Below the pieces are notes generated by a model. It did no database searches. It was not told where the DNA came from and was given only the letters and a program-made list of their open reading frames with translations. A stretch of DNA of 64,000 nucleotides from contig CM026426.1 of assembly GCA_014871385.1 (NCBI GenBank), forward strand, positions 36,209,918 through 36,273,917, read 5' to 3'. The position numbers and the translations under genes are program-made. This document shows positions 23,870 to 35,291 of this stretch, one piece after another. This DNA comes from Ceratodon purpureus. Lineage: Eukaryota > Streptophyta > Bryopsida > Pseudoditrichales > Ditrichaceae. Within the stretch, counting starts at the first letter, position 1; each line of letters starts with the position of its first letter.

Positions 23870-24598
23870 TTTAGGTCGAGTGGACCTAAATGCACGAACA
23901 TACAGGAGAGAACTTAATAATGTTCAATGATTCATTAAAAACATGTTTAAAGAGAGATGATGATTAAATCATTTAGGTCGATCACACCTAAACGCAATAA
24001 AAACAAGAAAAAAGAGTATACCACGTTTTTTGTATTTTTAGTAGTAACTATCCGTTACCTTTCTAAACCAAGTTTTAATAAAAGGCAATGTCCAATCACA
24101 TAAATTACATTTGGATATTTGAATAACACAAAAAGTGTGCAAGACAGTGAGCCAAAAATAGCAGACGAGAAAATTTGACAAACAGATAAATCGTTTTATT
24201 CAAAACATAATTACATTGAAATGACACAAACGTCTCTTATAATCGTCTACATTGTCTGCGCCATTGCTATACAGTACATACTATCCTCTATATGGTTATG
24301 GAGTCCCCCCGTAAGCCACAATTCTTGACTTGACAATTTCCCGTTGACGCTGACGTGTCCACGACATTCCCTCGACCTGCATCATTGGACTATCAAGAAG
24401 AAATTGCAACTTCTGTCTACGCCTGTCACCAATGCTTGACTTTGGTAGAGAGTGGCGACGGGTACTGGATGGTTTAGAGTGGGAGTCGCCAGACTTCCTT
24501 GCCCCGAATCCTGTAGTTGTTGATCGTAGCCTCGGCATCCGCAAAGGGGTTAAATTAGCATTGGGAAGAGATTTCGGTTTAGGTCGAATCGACCTAAA
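23870..24598. repeat. TTTAGGTCGA-type palindromes, left subterminal
   Basis: Near-palindromes with arms TTTAGGTCGA and TCGACCTAAA (variants) at 23870-23890, 23972-23992 and 24578-24598, and a weaker one near 24617. The same family is found near the right end of the outer element (62190-62670), so they mark both subterminal zones. Confidence 0.8.
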
Positions 24599-25152
24599 CT
24601 CATGAGTGCAAGTGTAAAGGTCGAACGGACCTTGAAAGAAGAAGCCAACATAAGGTAGCACGAAACTAGATGAAAGTAGAAAAAGATCAATCATTTTAGG
24701 TGGCTTCGAGCTAAACTAAAGACATAAAGGAGGCAAGAAACAGATGCGAGCAGCTACCATCACTTAACCCACTTACATGAACGAAACATCAGAAAGGAAT
24801 GAAAAGCTAATACTCAAGAACGAAAACTAACCTTTGCCGGTGGTGGTGACGGCATGTCCTCCACATTGTTATAAAGAGCACGCTTTGTAGGGGTAGAACT
24901 CTGTTGTTTCGGAGATACAACCTGGAGTACGGTCCGTGGCCACATAGGAGAAGGGGATTACAGGGTCTTGGAAATGGACAGGTTAATCGGGCTGTCGACA
25001 ACCCCTTCGTCGACAACCATAGTTGAATATTCCATCGTGGACTGCGTTGTTGCAACCGATTGCAACAGAAGCCCTCTACTACGTAGAGAAGGCCCGCAGC
25101 CATAAGCATTATTTAAAGAATTCACTGAGGCTCGACATGCATTATCCTGCAA
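24296..25152 (-). pseudogene. Last gene of the leftward module, unknown, decayed
   Basis: An upstream exon (about 25152-24832) is open except for one in-frame TAA at 24958-24960 and ends at AAAG followed by a GTTAGT donor, encoding a tail with NVEDMPSPPAK. A downstream exon (to the stop at 24296) encodes a basic Ser/Arg-rich segment (MPRLRSTTTGFGARKSG and RRRQKLQFLLD). The TTTAGGTCGA palindrome at 24578 lies in the gap between them, presumably intronic. No family recognised. It may be the 3' end of the HAD-like gene or a separate gene. Confidence 0.35.
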
Positions 25153-25375
25153 TACATAAAGCGAATGGAAACATACATCCCCAACAATTCAGCAATGGTT
25201 TAGGGTTCGTCGCAAGGGGCAGAATAGATTAAGAAAGAAAAATAAACTTTGTACTACAAAAGGAGTAGTCTCGATACAATGATTACGCAATTAGTTAAGA
25301 TGTACAGTATACTAATAGCTTTGCGACAGTTCAAAAATGTCTATTAACAAACTAGAGAACCGAAAACATGCCAAA

Positions 25376-26189
25376 TTATGCTCTACGACTAATTGCCTCA
25401 TTAATCTTAGCGTATTGTTCACAGGTAGAACGGTCATCATAATACATTTTCTTTCCGATCGGACGCTCGGCCCTGAATCTAGCGATTGTCCCTACAAAGT
25501 GGTGTAGGTCTACAAGATATGGCAAAAGTTTCGACAACAAAAAACTATCATCTGCGGCATTGGGGTTTTTGGTTGTTCCAAGTGGAGAGTAAAAGGACAT
25601 TGTGAGAATTATTCTAACAGTGCTTGATCGGGCTGTCGTCGATAAAAATGGTATTCGCTTCGGAATATAGGCCATCAAATTTACGAAAGAGACCATCACA
25701 CATCGGCTTAAGGAAGATGTCCTTGTGAGTCCCGGGTTCCTTCATAAATACCGGACGTCCTCGAAAATCTACGCCCATAGGAACTCTTTGACAGTCCTCT
25801 TGACCTAGAATTCTGAGCGGATAGACTGGACAAATTAGACCGAATAGATAGTCGCAGATCATTTTTGTCCTTGAAGTCTTCATCGAACTCCAGACGGTTA
25901 TGGTTGCGAACGTTGACAACCAACAAAGGAAATCAGCACAATTGGGCCTGACACAAACAAGCTTGGGGCCGACGACTGCTGGCTTGGACGCTGAGTGGAT
26001 GTTAAGGTCATGGCTAACGAATGATTGTCCAGGCCACTTAGGAGTACTGGAGCAGAGTATTCCATTGAGGTCGAGGACAGCGTTCAACCAACCACTCTGA
26101 GGTCGCGTCGGAACAGAACTCAATTCTTCACTAGAACTTACGTCATATCCAGATGCTTCGCGCACCTGGAGAGGAAATACCGATGACAA
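25376..26189 (-). pseudogene. HAD/FCP1-like phosphatase domain, outer element
   Basis: The frame carries the signature of FCP1/NLI-interacting-factor type HAD proteins. Motif I is VLDLNGILC, with the usual second catalytic Asp replaced by Asn. Motif II is ITVWSSM and motif IV is TIFIDDSPIKHC. After TAG at 25614 the homologous sequence continues in another frame (DDSFLLSKLLPYLVDLHHF, then FRAERPIGKKMYY), so a frameshift lies at about 25560-25690. FCP1-like enzymes act on phospho-Ser/Thr of RNA polymerase II tails or similar targets. With DxN at motif I, this copy may be a binding rather than a catalytic protein. The inner element encodes two relatives in the same relative place. Confidence 0.6.
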
Positions 26190-26199
26190 ATGGACATTA

Positions 26200-26750
26200 C
26201 TAGATTATACTAGGACGGAGTTATAAGAATGATACAATGAGGACAGTCGCAGGGCAAGTGAGTACCCAAGAAAACAGTGCACCGAGATATAATGATGGAT
26301 GAAATACCTGAACATCCTCGGCTTGTTCTTCTACAACATCCTGATCCTCCACACAACCCATCGACCCTAATGAATCCTGAGGTTAATCGTCAGGAATGAC
26401 CTCTACGCATGGTGGCAAGGTAAGAGCACATTGGCCGTGACATCTAAATCCATATGTGTGCTCATAGGCACATCCGCAGATTGGGCCATGACAACATCAT
26501 CCATGATCGGAAGATCGTCCACTTCCTCATGTACTTCTTGACCTGGGCATTGCAAGAGAACTATAGAATCATCAGAGAGTGATCAATGAAGCTGACATAG
26601 AAAGGATTGGTAAAAAAGTTGAACAGCTTAGCTCAAGTCTAGCTAAATAGCCCATTTGTATTAATTACAGTTGCTTTGGTACAAAATGCACATTTCAGTG
26701 AACTACTCCGGTATTAACACCTCATCTACAAAATTCCGAGTTCAAAAAAT
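26200..26750 (-). other. Probable small exons and an intronic palindrome remnant
   Basis: The minus strand at about 26510-26300 has short open stretches rich in Asp/Val/Met (MDDVVMAQSADVPMSTHMD) and an acidic piece ending at a GTATTTC donor-like site. At 26629-26647 TTAGCTCAAGTCTAGCTAA is a decayed outer-type palindrome. No definite gene model can be given. Confidence 0.3.
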
Positions 26751-27688
26751 CTAAGTTTGGGAGGGACTTGAAGATGTCTCGGGAGCATCTCCCTGAGTTT
26801 GATTGTGGGAGGGAGAACGGGGTGGGCTCAGACTAGGGTCACGCATGACCTGGTCGGTGCAATGATGGCTTGGCTTAGGCACTAATGCAGGACTCGGATC
26901 CGACTCTGGCAATTTTGCTCCACCAGTAGAGGAGCCCAAAATCTCTAGTACTCACGAAGTAGGCGGGGCACTACCTATCGGCTAGACGTTGGGTAGAACT
27001 GGACCCGCATTTGGGAAAATAGCGGCATTACCGATGCCTTGCAGAGCACCCTGCAAGGCCGCCTGCACGGTCCTCTCTATATCCATTCTCTGTTTTGCCA
27101 TCCTATCTTCTAAGTCTTTCTCCCTATCCCTGGACGCCTGCAGTCCTGCGAGAAGAGCTTGAACATCCAGAGAGAGAGCGGCTTTCCCCAACGGGGAGGC
27201 TTGCCGTGCTGGAGGATTGACCCTCTTTTTCTTTTGTGCCTGTTTCTAAGTACTTCGCGCACCACCAGTCTTTCTCCCACTTCCTTATCCCAGCTCCGGT
27301 GCAGAACCCGGTCTCTCTTCGTCCGTACGCGTAATGTCGACCTCAAGGAAATCCAGTCTTCTCCCTACTCCACCTTCAGATGCTGTCTGACTCACCGGAT
27401 CTGAAGGCGGAGCATCGCCCTCATTGCTGATGTCTGCAGCACTGGAGGAGGAGGTTTGTTCTTTGGTAGGGGCATCCTCCTCCAGTTCTACATTGTCACC
27501 CTCCTCCACAGCTCTGCCTTTCCCTTTCTGCACGGCTCTGCCATATTCCGGAAAGCGTTCCTTATTGACATAATATGCGTCGACATTAAAATCGATTGGG
27601 TCTAGAGTCAAACCAAGTGACTGGGCTTCGATCATATGAGTTGAGTCACTATCATCCGCGACGACGAAAGCCGAGATCGAGAGCATCT
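26751..27688 (-). pseudogene. Coiled-coil/acidic-tail exon of the leftward module
   Basis: From an acceptor (TTTTTTTCAG) just before 27688, one frame runs for 312 codons with four single nonsense codons (TAA 27285, TAG 27246, TAG 26982, TGA 26952) and no frameshift. It starts MLSISAFVVADDSDS, has an acidic part (EEGDNVELEEDAPTKEQ) and a basic part (KKKRVNPPARQASP), then a clear coiled-coil (LLAGLQASRDREKDLEDRMA). It ends in a Pro/Ser-rich tail. The inner element has the equivalent exons at 43900-42671. Role unknown; a multimerising or DNA-associated subunit is possible. Confidence 0.5.
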
Positions 27689-27825
27689 GAAAAAAACCGA
27701 AGGCAAGGTAAACAAGGTTTAGGTCGACTCGAGCTAAAGTATAGAAGTGTATGCATACTTGGTTCATAGAATCAAAACAGTAGAACGATTTAACTCGACT
27801 CGAGCTAAAGTGTGGAAACACTTAC

Positions 27826-29224
27826 CGTGGCGGCCAGTAGGGGCTTCGTTCCACCATAAAGCTGATACACAGCCCCCCGTTTTGGAGAAAGTGTCGTGGA
27901 CCTGCAGGTAGAACTCCATCCTTAACTTCGATGGATACAGCGCGTACTTCCTTTCGTTGAACTTCCTGTTGTCCTTGTACAGTGGGTGATCCGCCGTTCT
28001 GTACTCGCTCAGAGGTTCTGGCGTTGACACTTTGTTCTCAAGTAAATTATCATCAATGAGAAACAGGAGGTGGACGGGTTCCAAAGCAATTCTGCTCTTT
28101 GGAGGGTGTCCACCAAGTCGCTCGTTAGGAGCGGGGAAATATTCGGAATTGACTTTTCTGCGACCACTCAAGGTGTTTCGCTCCACCCACGTTAGCACCT
28201 GGGCGAAGTCCTCATCGTCTCTGCAAATTAGAAGCCAGTGCCGAACATCGTTAAACTGTGGCTGCCCATAGTCATTGATCATTTGGAAGAACTCCATGAA
28301 GAAGGGGTTCTCCAAAGTGTAGTTATGCCTCGTCTTGTAGGTTGAGAGGAACCGGAAGTTGATGATTCTGAATGTGAGAGCGTGGCACCAACACCTCCAT
28401 ACATCGGAGGGCCAAGATCCGAAGGCAAGTCGAGGCTCCCTGATGAATGGGAGAAACCACATCTGAGCTGATGGACTCTGAAACCCATCTCGAACCTGAA
28501 GGAAGTTTCTAAATAACTCAACCGCATATGGGGAGAGATCCTTGGCGGACTGGTTGCGGTACTGTGTAGCTTTGGAGTTAGTCCAGTATGAGTCCGAAAT
28601 ACCCCAATCAAGCAGAACGTGCTAGAACTCCTTGGAGACATGGTAAGCCTTCTTGAACTGCTTCCAAGCCGGTATATCAAAGACGCCTCTCTTGATTAGA
28701 TGTAGGGTCGGTTTAATGTTGTTCAGCTCCGCCTGAGCTACAGCCTTACGTTTTCTCCGCTCTACCCACTCCCTGACCGAGTAGCAGTCCACTAGTACAT
28801 TCGTATTCTGCTTAATGACAACCTTCGGATATGTGTACTTTCGACTTGGCCTAGACTTATGCAGGATGTGCTTACAGAGCTTCTCGTGATCCGCCTCTGA
28901 CAAGTTCCCGAGCCATTTGAAGAACTCCCTCGGAAGCGTTCCATCCTTGTCTGGAACGAACCCCTTTTTCTCATGAAATTTCTTGTGAGTTTCTTTGGTG
29001 TCGGGATCTATAAGTCTACGACATGCCGCAGACGCGATCACCTCCTTCCACAGGTCCCATTTCTCATCACTGGATGTGATGATCTTCAGCTCGTTTGTCA
29101 GGGAGATAGTGTTCTTCCCTCCCTTCTTTGCCACCAGGGCTTGATGCTTCGCCACATTGATCATTGCGGAGCGCTCCCTGATTGCTTCCACAAAGTTTTG
29201 CATACGCACAGGAAGAAACCTTAA
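27826..29224 (-). pseudogene. Middle exon of the leftward ParB-like gene, one in-frame stop
   Basis: A continuous frame of about 466 codons is interrupted once, by TAG at 28622-28624 (KEF-stop-HVLLDWG). It begins near MQNFVEAIRERSAMINVAKH, after an intron holding three palindromes. It ends at EAPTGRH with a good GTAAGT donor at 27825-27820; the next intron again holds palindromes. The protein is helical and charged (EKWDLWKEVIASAACRRLID, FFKWLGNLSEADHEKLCKHI). I do not recognise a family. It follows the ParB-like exon in the same order as in the inner element and probably belongs to the same polypeptide. Confidence 0.5.
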
Positions 29225-29243
29225 ATGATGATTTCACCAATTA

Positions 29244-29372
29244 CACTTTAGCTCGACTCGAGCTAAAGTGCGTTAGGTATACCAGATCATTGAAAACAAA
29301 GAAGATTATCTACATTTAGCTCAACTCAAGCTAAACTCCAAGCAATTTAGCTCGAGTCGAGCTAAACTGCTA
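29244..29372. repeat. Three intronic palindromes of the outer family
   Basis: TTTAGCTCGA/TCGAGCTAAA-type palindromes start at about 29247, 29315 and 29347. They lie in the intron between the exon ending at 29397 (GTAAGT donor 29396-29391) and the next exon near 29224. Further intronic copies lie near 27718 and 27790. Confidence 0.85.
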
Positions 29373-29396
29373 ATGCTAATGAGTCAGTGAACTTAC

Positions 29397-30837
29397 GTCG
29401 TACGTCTTCGAGGCTGAATTTCTTTTCGAACCTGTTGTCGTAGACTCGATTGCACCAGTGGCGGCATGTTTTGGTTGCGGCTTACCATACTTCATCCACA
29501 CTGTCCTGGCGGCAATGATATAGCTCGCCCAAGTTGGCTTAAAGGGTGCCAGATGGTTCGTCCGATTATAGAATGCTTAGATCTTCCTCAACTTATCATA
29601 ATCGTGGGTCCAAACGATGTACACGTCCCACCTCCTGAAGTCCCTTAGCAACTCCTCACTGGCGTTATCCTCGATGAGTGATTTGGACGCTGCAACGTTG
29701 TGTTGCCCGTTGATGATCCAGAATGTACAGCCCCTTAGATCGTCTTCTTGTTGTGGTCTTGCAGCCGTATCTGGCATCACACACAGGGTTTGTTCCTGTG
29801 TCCTATCCGGCATGTTGATCAAGTAATTCTTCATCTCCTCCATGCCACGCTTTTCGTATGCACGGATAGTCCAATGGGCCGGCGCGGGCTTGCACCGCGT
29901 CACGTCCACACTAATCTTCTTTGGTTGCCCATTTGTTTTGAAGACGAACTCCTCCTGGCAATCAGCGAAAAAACCCTGGTAAATTTGATTGGCACTATCG
30001 AAGTCCAGGACCTCTCCAATCTTGTTCACCTTTCGAAGTTCCACGAGAACAGAGTTCAAACTGGTTGCCAAGTCCTCCGCAGATAAGAGCAAGTCTTTTT
30101 TGGGCTTTGGCTTGTCAGTTTTCTTCTCGAGGCCTTTCTTCTTCGATGGTGAGAGGGGTGTGGGAGTTGCAGAAGCGCCCCGGCTTTGTGAAGGAACTAT
30201 TGCTCTGCCCCCACTGCGTCCTGTCTGTTGGCTTCCCATTTGGCTCCCGGTTGTTGTCACTCCAGAAATGTCTATATGAGGTTTTCCCAGGGTTAGCCTA
30301 ACCTTTGCCTCCATTGCGGCGAGCGTAAGGCTGCTGACAACATTCCTCAATTTGAATGCTAGGGACTTTGCCTGGAGAGTACGTCCATCTTTTGTTGCCC
30401 ACTTCTTGTCTAGTACTCCTTGCCTCAATGTCTTCACTATCTCATCGAAGCATGAATTTGATAGACTTTCCATTAAGGAAATTGGGTCAAAGAGGTTCTC
30501 TACTACGTCGGCTACTATGGTGAAGAGGTATGGATTATTCCCCATAGATGAGCACAAAATCTTTATGATCTCCCTCCCCTTATGGTGAAACTCGGTGACC
30601 TTGGATTCCAAGTCGATGACCAGGGGATCTTGGACTTCACCCTTGAAAATGGTAGCGAAGGTAAGATATGGGGTGTGTGCAACCCATTGCAATGTCCAAT
30701 TTTTGACCTTCGAGGGGTCTTTGAAGGTCCAAGCCTCAAATGTTCTTGAGTCATCCCCGTCATCGTCATCCAAATCAAAGTTAGGAACAAGCTTGAAAAA
30801 ATGCTGTAGCGCCTCAAGTACCCTTGTTTTCTCCTCA
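29397..30837 (-). pseudogene. ParB-like (GQH.VAA) protein exon, outer element
   Basis: The exon starts after the acceptor CTAACAG (30837) with one leftover base and runs 480 codons to a GTAAGT donor, broken once by TAA at 29577-29579. The N-terminal half is helical; near the middle is a Lys/Ser-rich linker (TPLSPSKKKGLEKKTDKPKP). The C-terminal half has the layout of the ParB N-terminal fold: a strand with KISVDVTRCKPAPAHWTIRAYE, a helix with MEEMKNYLIN, a strand ending TLCVMP, then FWIINGQHNVAASKSLIEDN, which matches the ParB/DGQHR G-x-H-x-x-A box (Arg replaced by Asn). ParB-fold proteins bind or hydrolyse nucleotides and can spread on DNA. The inner element has the equivalent exon with the same 5' splice phase. 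Assignment rests on motif pattern only. Confidence 0.5.
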
Positions 30838-30879
30838 CTGTTAGGAGGAGACGTTTAACATTAGACAAATTCAAAACCA

Positions 30880-31543
30880 TTTAGCTCGATTCGAGCTAAA
30901 TGGTGGTTCAATTACAAAATATAGCACATGACATCCCAGCAGTTTAGCTCAAGTTGAGCTAAACTGCAAGGGGCCCTTGTTGAAAGCTCTATAGTTTAGC
31001 TCGACTCGAGCTAAACTGTAAAGCTTTTACCATGGGCCCCTTGCAGTTTAGCTCGACTCGAGCTAAACTGCTTGGGGGCCATTCTTGAAGGCTAAGCAGT
31101 TTAGCTCGAATTGAGCTAAACTGTAGAGCTCCCACCATGGGAGCCTTGCAGTTTAGCTCGACTCAAGCTAAACTGCTTGGGCTTCAGAAAAAACCACTCA
31201 CAGTTTAGCTCGAGTGGAGCTAAACTGTAGGTGCATCTCCCAAATAGATTTCGGGAGTTACACCTACAGTTTAGCTTGACTCAAGCTAAACTTTGAGTTC
31301 TCCCTTCTAAATCTCGGCAGTTTAGCTCGACTCGAGCTAAACTGTAGCCAAAAGCTACTTTGTACACTGTGGTTTAGCTCGATTTGAGCTAAACTGTGAG
31401 TGGTCAAAATAGCATTTGGCTACAGTTTAGCTCGAGTTGAGCTAAATTGTAGCAATTAATGAACTAATTTTTAAGCACTTTATGTTTTTTAATCATCTTT
31501 TATAGATGGTGGATGTGAGTTTAGCTCAACTCAAGCTAGACTG
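30880..31543. repeat. Array of twelve regularly spaced 21-27 bp palindromes (outer family)
   Basis: Consensus CAG-TTTAGCTCGA-N-TCGAGCTAAA-CTG. Units start (at TTTAG) at 30880, 30943, 30995, 31047, 31100, 31152, 31204, 31270, 31321, 31373, 31426 and 31520; eight of eleven intervals are 51-53 bp. The array lies just upstream of the acceptor of the ParB-like exon, that is, in its intron 1. The spacers are not identical, but several are themselves inverted repeats (for example CTGTAGGTG and CACCTACAG flank 31226-31268). No coding potential. Confidence 0.95.
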
Positions 31544-31949
31544 TTCTTGATTTTTGGGAGATTGACGACGAAATTTTCAGAAATATTTAGTATGCGTCGG
31601 CCATTTTTACTCAAATCCCTCCGTTGTGAATCTGCTAAAACGTGTTCTGCCTGCACAAAAGAAGGCATTTTGAATGGTCAGAACTTGAATCCAAGACTGA
31701 TACAAAGGTTTCACATTTTATCACACTCGTTCCGAAATAGGCGGAAGACACTCCAATAAAGTGCTTCCAATAAGCCCAGTACTCACATACTAAGGCGATT
31801 GTAACTGTAAATATCCAAATAAGCCTATGTTGAAACTACAACACAATGCAAATGACATTAATATGTAATACACAATACAAGGAATATGCTATTGCAACCA
31901 TCTTATGATACAAACATGCACTGACACAAACCTGTAGAGAACCACACAT

Positions 31950-32160
31950 TAAATCACAAACAGACACACACATACAGAAAATGAACAGAGTTCAGAATTC
32001 GAAACCAAACAGACACACACAGAAGACAAACACAATTCTGAATTTGAACAGAAACAGACACACACAGAATACGAAAACAAGACAGAATTCTGCCACAGAC
32101 AGACACACACATAACACATAAAGAGTACGAACAGAAACAGACACACACAATTCAGAATTC
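31950..32160. repeat. CAGACACACACAGAA minisatellite, ~45-bp period
   Basis: Five units each begin CAGACACACACA and continue with an AGAATT/GAACAGAA-rich tail. Period is 37-48 bp. Cys/Val-rich frames on the minus strand are by-products of the repeat. The following 32170-32820 has no gene I can support. Confidence 0.8.
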
Positions 32161-32822
32161 GTCAAAAAAAATACAAGATGCTAATCCTAGACTAGCGAGA
32201 ACATGCAAAAGAATTATAATTGAAGCAAAAAAAAACGAAAAAGCTCAAATGAGAAGACGCTAAATTGCAAAAGTCACTGGAATTGAACTGAAAAAAAACG
32301 AAAAACGAGTAATGTCGACTTTGATACGCACCTGAGACTTCTACTGCATCGTGATTCTCTCCTCCAACAACCCCAAGCCGAATTGGACGCCTTCGTACAC
32401 CGTCAACGAAGTCCGTAGAGGGAGAATAAAACACGAAACAACTAAACCCTAAAGAACCATGAACAGCCCAACTACAAAACACCTGAAAAAGCTCTGTACA
32501 AACCTTCGAACAAGCTCAAAACCCAATCAAAGAACACCTCAAACAACCTCCGCGCAAACAGACTTCACACCATGAAGATACAGCTAAACCCTAAGCCGAA
32601 ACTACACCTAAAAAAGAAGGCGCACACCCTCTGCAAGGAAGCAAACTACTTGAAGGTGCTCACATGCTATTGTATACCCCCGGAACTCGCGCGTGCATAA
32701 CTATCTCTCACTAACACAACACCTCAAAGGAAATGAATTCCCGCCACCACCAAAACCAGCGCGAAAACACCACAGTTAGAGAAATGCAAATGCAAACAAA
32801 GTGCGTGGACAGGGTATGCAGG

Positions 32823-32925
32823 GAGATTGTTCCCCGCCCTCGCGGGGGCCAGTGACCGCGCCGCCAAATCGTGGGGCCCCGTCACCGCGGGGTTCGATGC
32901 CCCGTCACCGCGGGTTCAGATTTTT
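32823..32925. repeat. GC-rich CCCCGTCACCGCGG repeats
   Basis: Two to three copies of CCCCGTCACCGCGGG (with a GGGGCC/CCGCGG palindromic character) lie between 32868 and 32915, ending abruptly at very AT-rich DNA from 32918. This sharp composition break suggests an insertion edge. Confidence 0.6.
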
Positions 32926-34747
32926 TATTTATTTATTTTAACTTGTTATTTTAAATTTGGTTCAACCAATCCTTTTTTTCTTTTTTCAAATATATAAACG
33001 GAACTTTATTTTCTTACTCTTTTATATATATTCCAAAAATAAAATCCTCATTTTATGGATTCAAATGAATTGTCCTACATTAATGGACATCATTGTTGTA
33101 GTATTAATATATGATATTGTGTAATGGTATAGACACTTGAGCAAGCACAAAATCTAAGTAGGCAAATTATTAACAATTTTTAGAGAATTGGAATTTTTAT
33201 ATTTATTCATGAGAAGCAAATATTTGAAATTTTGTAAATATTCATTACTGTCTAATAAGGTGCAAATATACTACTTTAATAATATATTCATGAGAATCTA
33301 ATATCTTTGTACGAATAAGCTTCTTATAAGAGAAACTTAATTTGTACGAAACTAAAAATATTCATGAGTAGCAAATATTCTACTTTTTTTAAATATTCAT
33401 AAGAAGCAAATATGTGCACAAATTTATTACTTTATAACAAGAAAGTAGATTATTTGGTTCATGCGTATATTTTAACTTTATCAATATTAATTGAATATGA
33501 GACGTCTACAAATGTAATTAACACAATAATCCTTTCAGATTTATGAAGTTAATATTTGTTCAAAGACTAATTTAATTTGAATTCACAAGATTAGAGTTTA
33601 AATAATAGTTTATAATTATATTACGAAAGCATCAAATATGAATACACTATTAGCAATGAAAATTAATTTACTATACTCTAATTGAGTACATATTTATGTA
33701 AATGTTATCATCATATTATTCTTAAAATACATATTAGTATAGGAACTTATGTATAATATAACAATATATTGTAGTATACTAAGGTACTCATATATTCATT
33801 AACAATTTAATATTCAATTAAGAATAGTACGAGAATAATAAACGATATTCAAGTATATACAAATCTTAAAATGATATACAAGTATATTCAAGTATATATA
33901 CGAAGTACATTGTTAAAAATAATAGTATTAAATTATAGAATTCAATTCATTTATTATGGCAAATTATTTACATTTTTTAGAAGATTGAATTTTTTATATT
34001 TATTCATGAGAAGCAAATATTTAAACCATGGTATGCCTTGTTTGATTGGCATGGAAATTCAATAAATCTTAATCAATTCATTAACGTTCTACCTTGACTA
34101 ATATTCGTACAATTTTATTACATTCTAATAAGAAAGTGGAATATTTGGTTCATTCATATAATTTTAAAAAACAAAATTCATAATTCATGGATTCAAACGA
34201 AATTTACTACTAAATTTATTATAAAGCATGGAAATATTAGAATACGAAATATACAAATATGAAAGCATCAAATAAAACTCTGATTTTAATTCAAAACAAC
34301 CCTGTTTTGAAGGCATTCCATTCCAAAAATAGTTTACAACCCACACGGGGGACACCATCATCGAAAGTCCCCAAAAAGCATAGTGACCTGTTTTTACATT
34401 TATCGTTGCCAAATATCGTATGATATAACGGTCCTGCTAACTACTTGCTGAAGTCCCCTTCCCATATCTGAGCTGATTAGCTGCAAGAAGTTACACCGTA
34501 GGAGTATATCGAAGATGCCTGCAAGTTCAGGAGCAAGGAGAAAAAGAGGATCAGATGGTATGATGTTTAGGGTTTAAAACCAAAAGGGCAGGTCAAAAGC
34601 AAGGACTCATCCTCTTGACACTCACCACGAACTCAACATCAGGCAATGGAATTTTGCGCAATACATACAGCAACCGTAATCTATTACTATGAAAACATCG
34701 AACTAAGGGCGAGGTTAAGGGTTACGAGGAGATAACATTTCACCTCG

Positions 34748-35086
34748 TCACTCATGTGGTGGGCTCCCCAAATTCCTGCTTCCCTCCTCATTAGAATCAG
34801 CCATAGAGAAGACCTCGCCGGAGGTGGGGGGAAACTTGATGTTGGAAGCGTTCATAATCTCCATTTGCTCTAGAGTATTTGCAAGAGTCCAATCCCACTC
34901 CACACCTGGCTGCATTAGGCATGCAATGCGGTTCCACGCGGGAATGGCTACGCCGCGACCACGGGCGCGTTCCATCGCCATAAACCACAGACGAAGCTCC
35001 TCCACTCCTTGTGGGGAAACAACCACCTCCCACTCGTCTAGCGGGTAACTTGACACCCTAAAACCACCACCCGCCCTCCTCATCAT
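34748..35086 (-). CDS. Accessory 'CWR' family protein, N-terminal part
   Basis: From Met at 35086 (MMRRAGGG) the frame gives 112 residues. VEELRLWFMAMERARGRGVA, then IPAWNRIA, then VEWDWTLANTLEQMEIMNAS and IKFP match the protein at 60092 almost position by position (VEELRPWF, IPAFKYIS, AEWFWSIAHTIELLEISDAS, IAFP). The frame stays open upstream to 35251, but that part overlaps the element terminus, so the Met-x-Arg-Arg start shared with the 60092 protein is preferred. The C-terminal CWR-MPYLG end is absent, so it is a truncated copy. Confidence 0.5.
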   Translation of the reverse strand: MMRRAGGGFRVSSYPLDEWEVVVSPQGVEELRLWFMAMERARGRGVAIPAWNRIACLMQPGVEWDWTLANTLEQMEIMNASNIKFPPTSGEVFSMADSNEEGSRNLGSPPHE

Positions 35087-35240
35087 GGCAAATGAACTAG
35101 AAGCAGATGAAATAGAAGGGAAATTAAGATCGGAACAACTAATTCGTCGCACAAAGGAACTTATGCTTAAGAAGGGGTTCGGGCAAAAAGCCGAATGTTC
35201 CAGAGTAACGAAGGGGACTTTAACCAGACTCGGTAATAGG

Positions 35241-35291
35241 ACTTTGACCAATGTGGACTTTCGAAAGTCCGGATTTACTTAAATGTGACAT
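35241..35291 (-). repeat. Solo terminus of an inner-family element
   Basis: This ends in GTCCGGATTTACTTAAATGT then GACAT. It matches the inner element's right end (61914-61966) including the outer part ACTTTGACCAAT-TGGACT. GGACTTTCGAAAGTCC (35255-35270) is a perfect 16-bp palindrome just inside. No partner terminus was found nearby. Confidence 0.75.

Noticed and set aside
31949..32148. Cys/Val-rich small proteins on the minus strand
   Set aside because: They are translations of the CACACA minisatellite.
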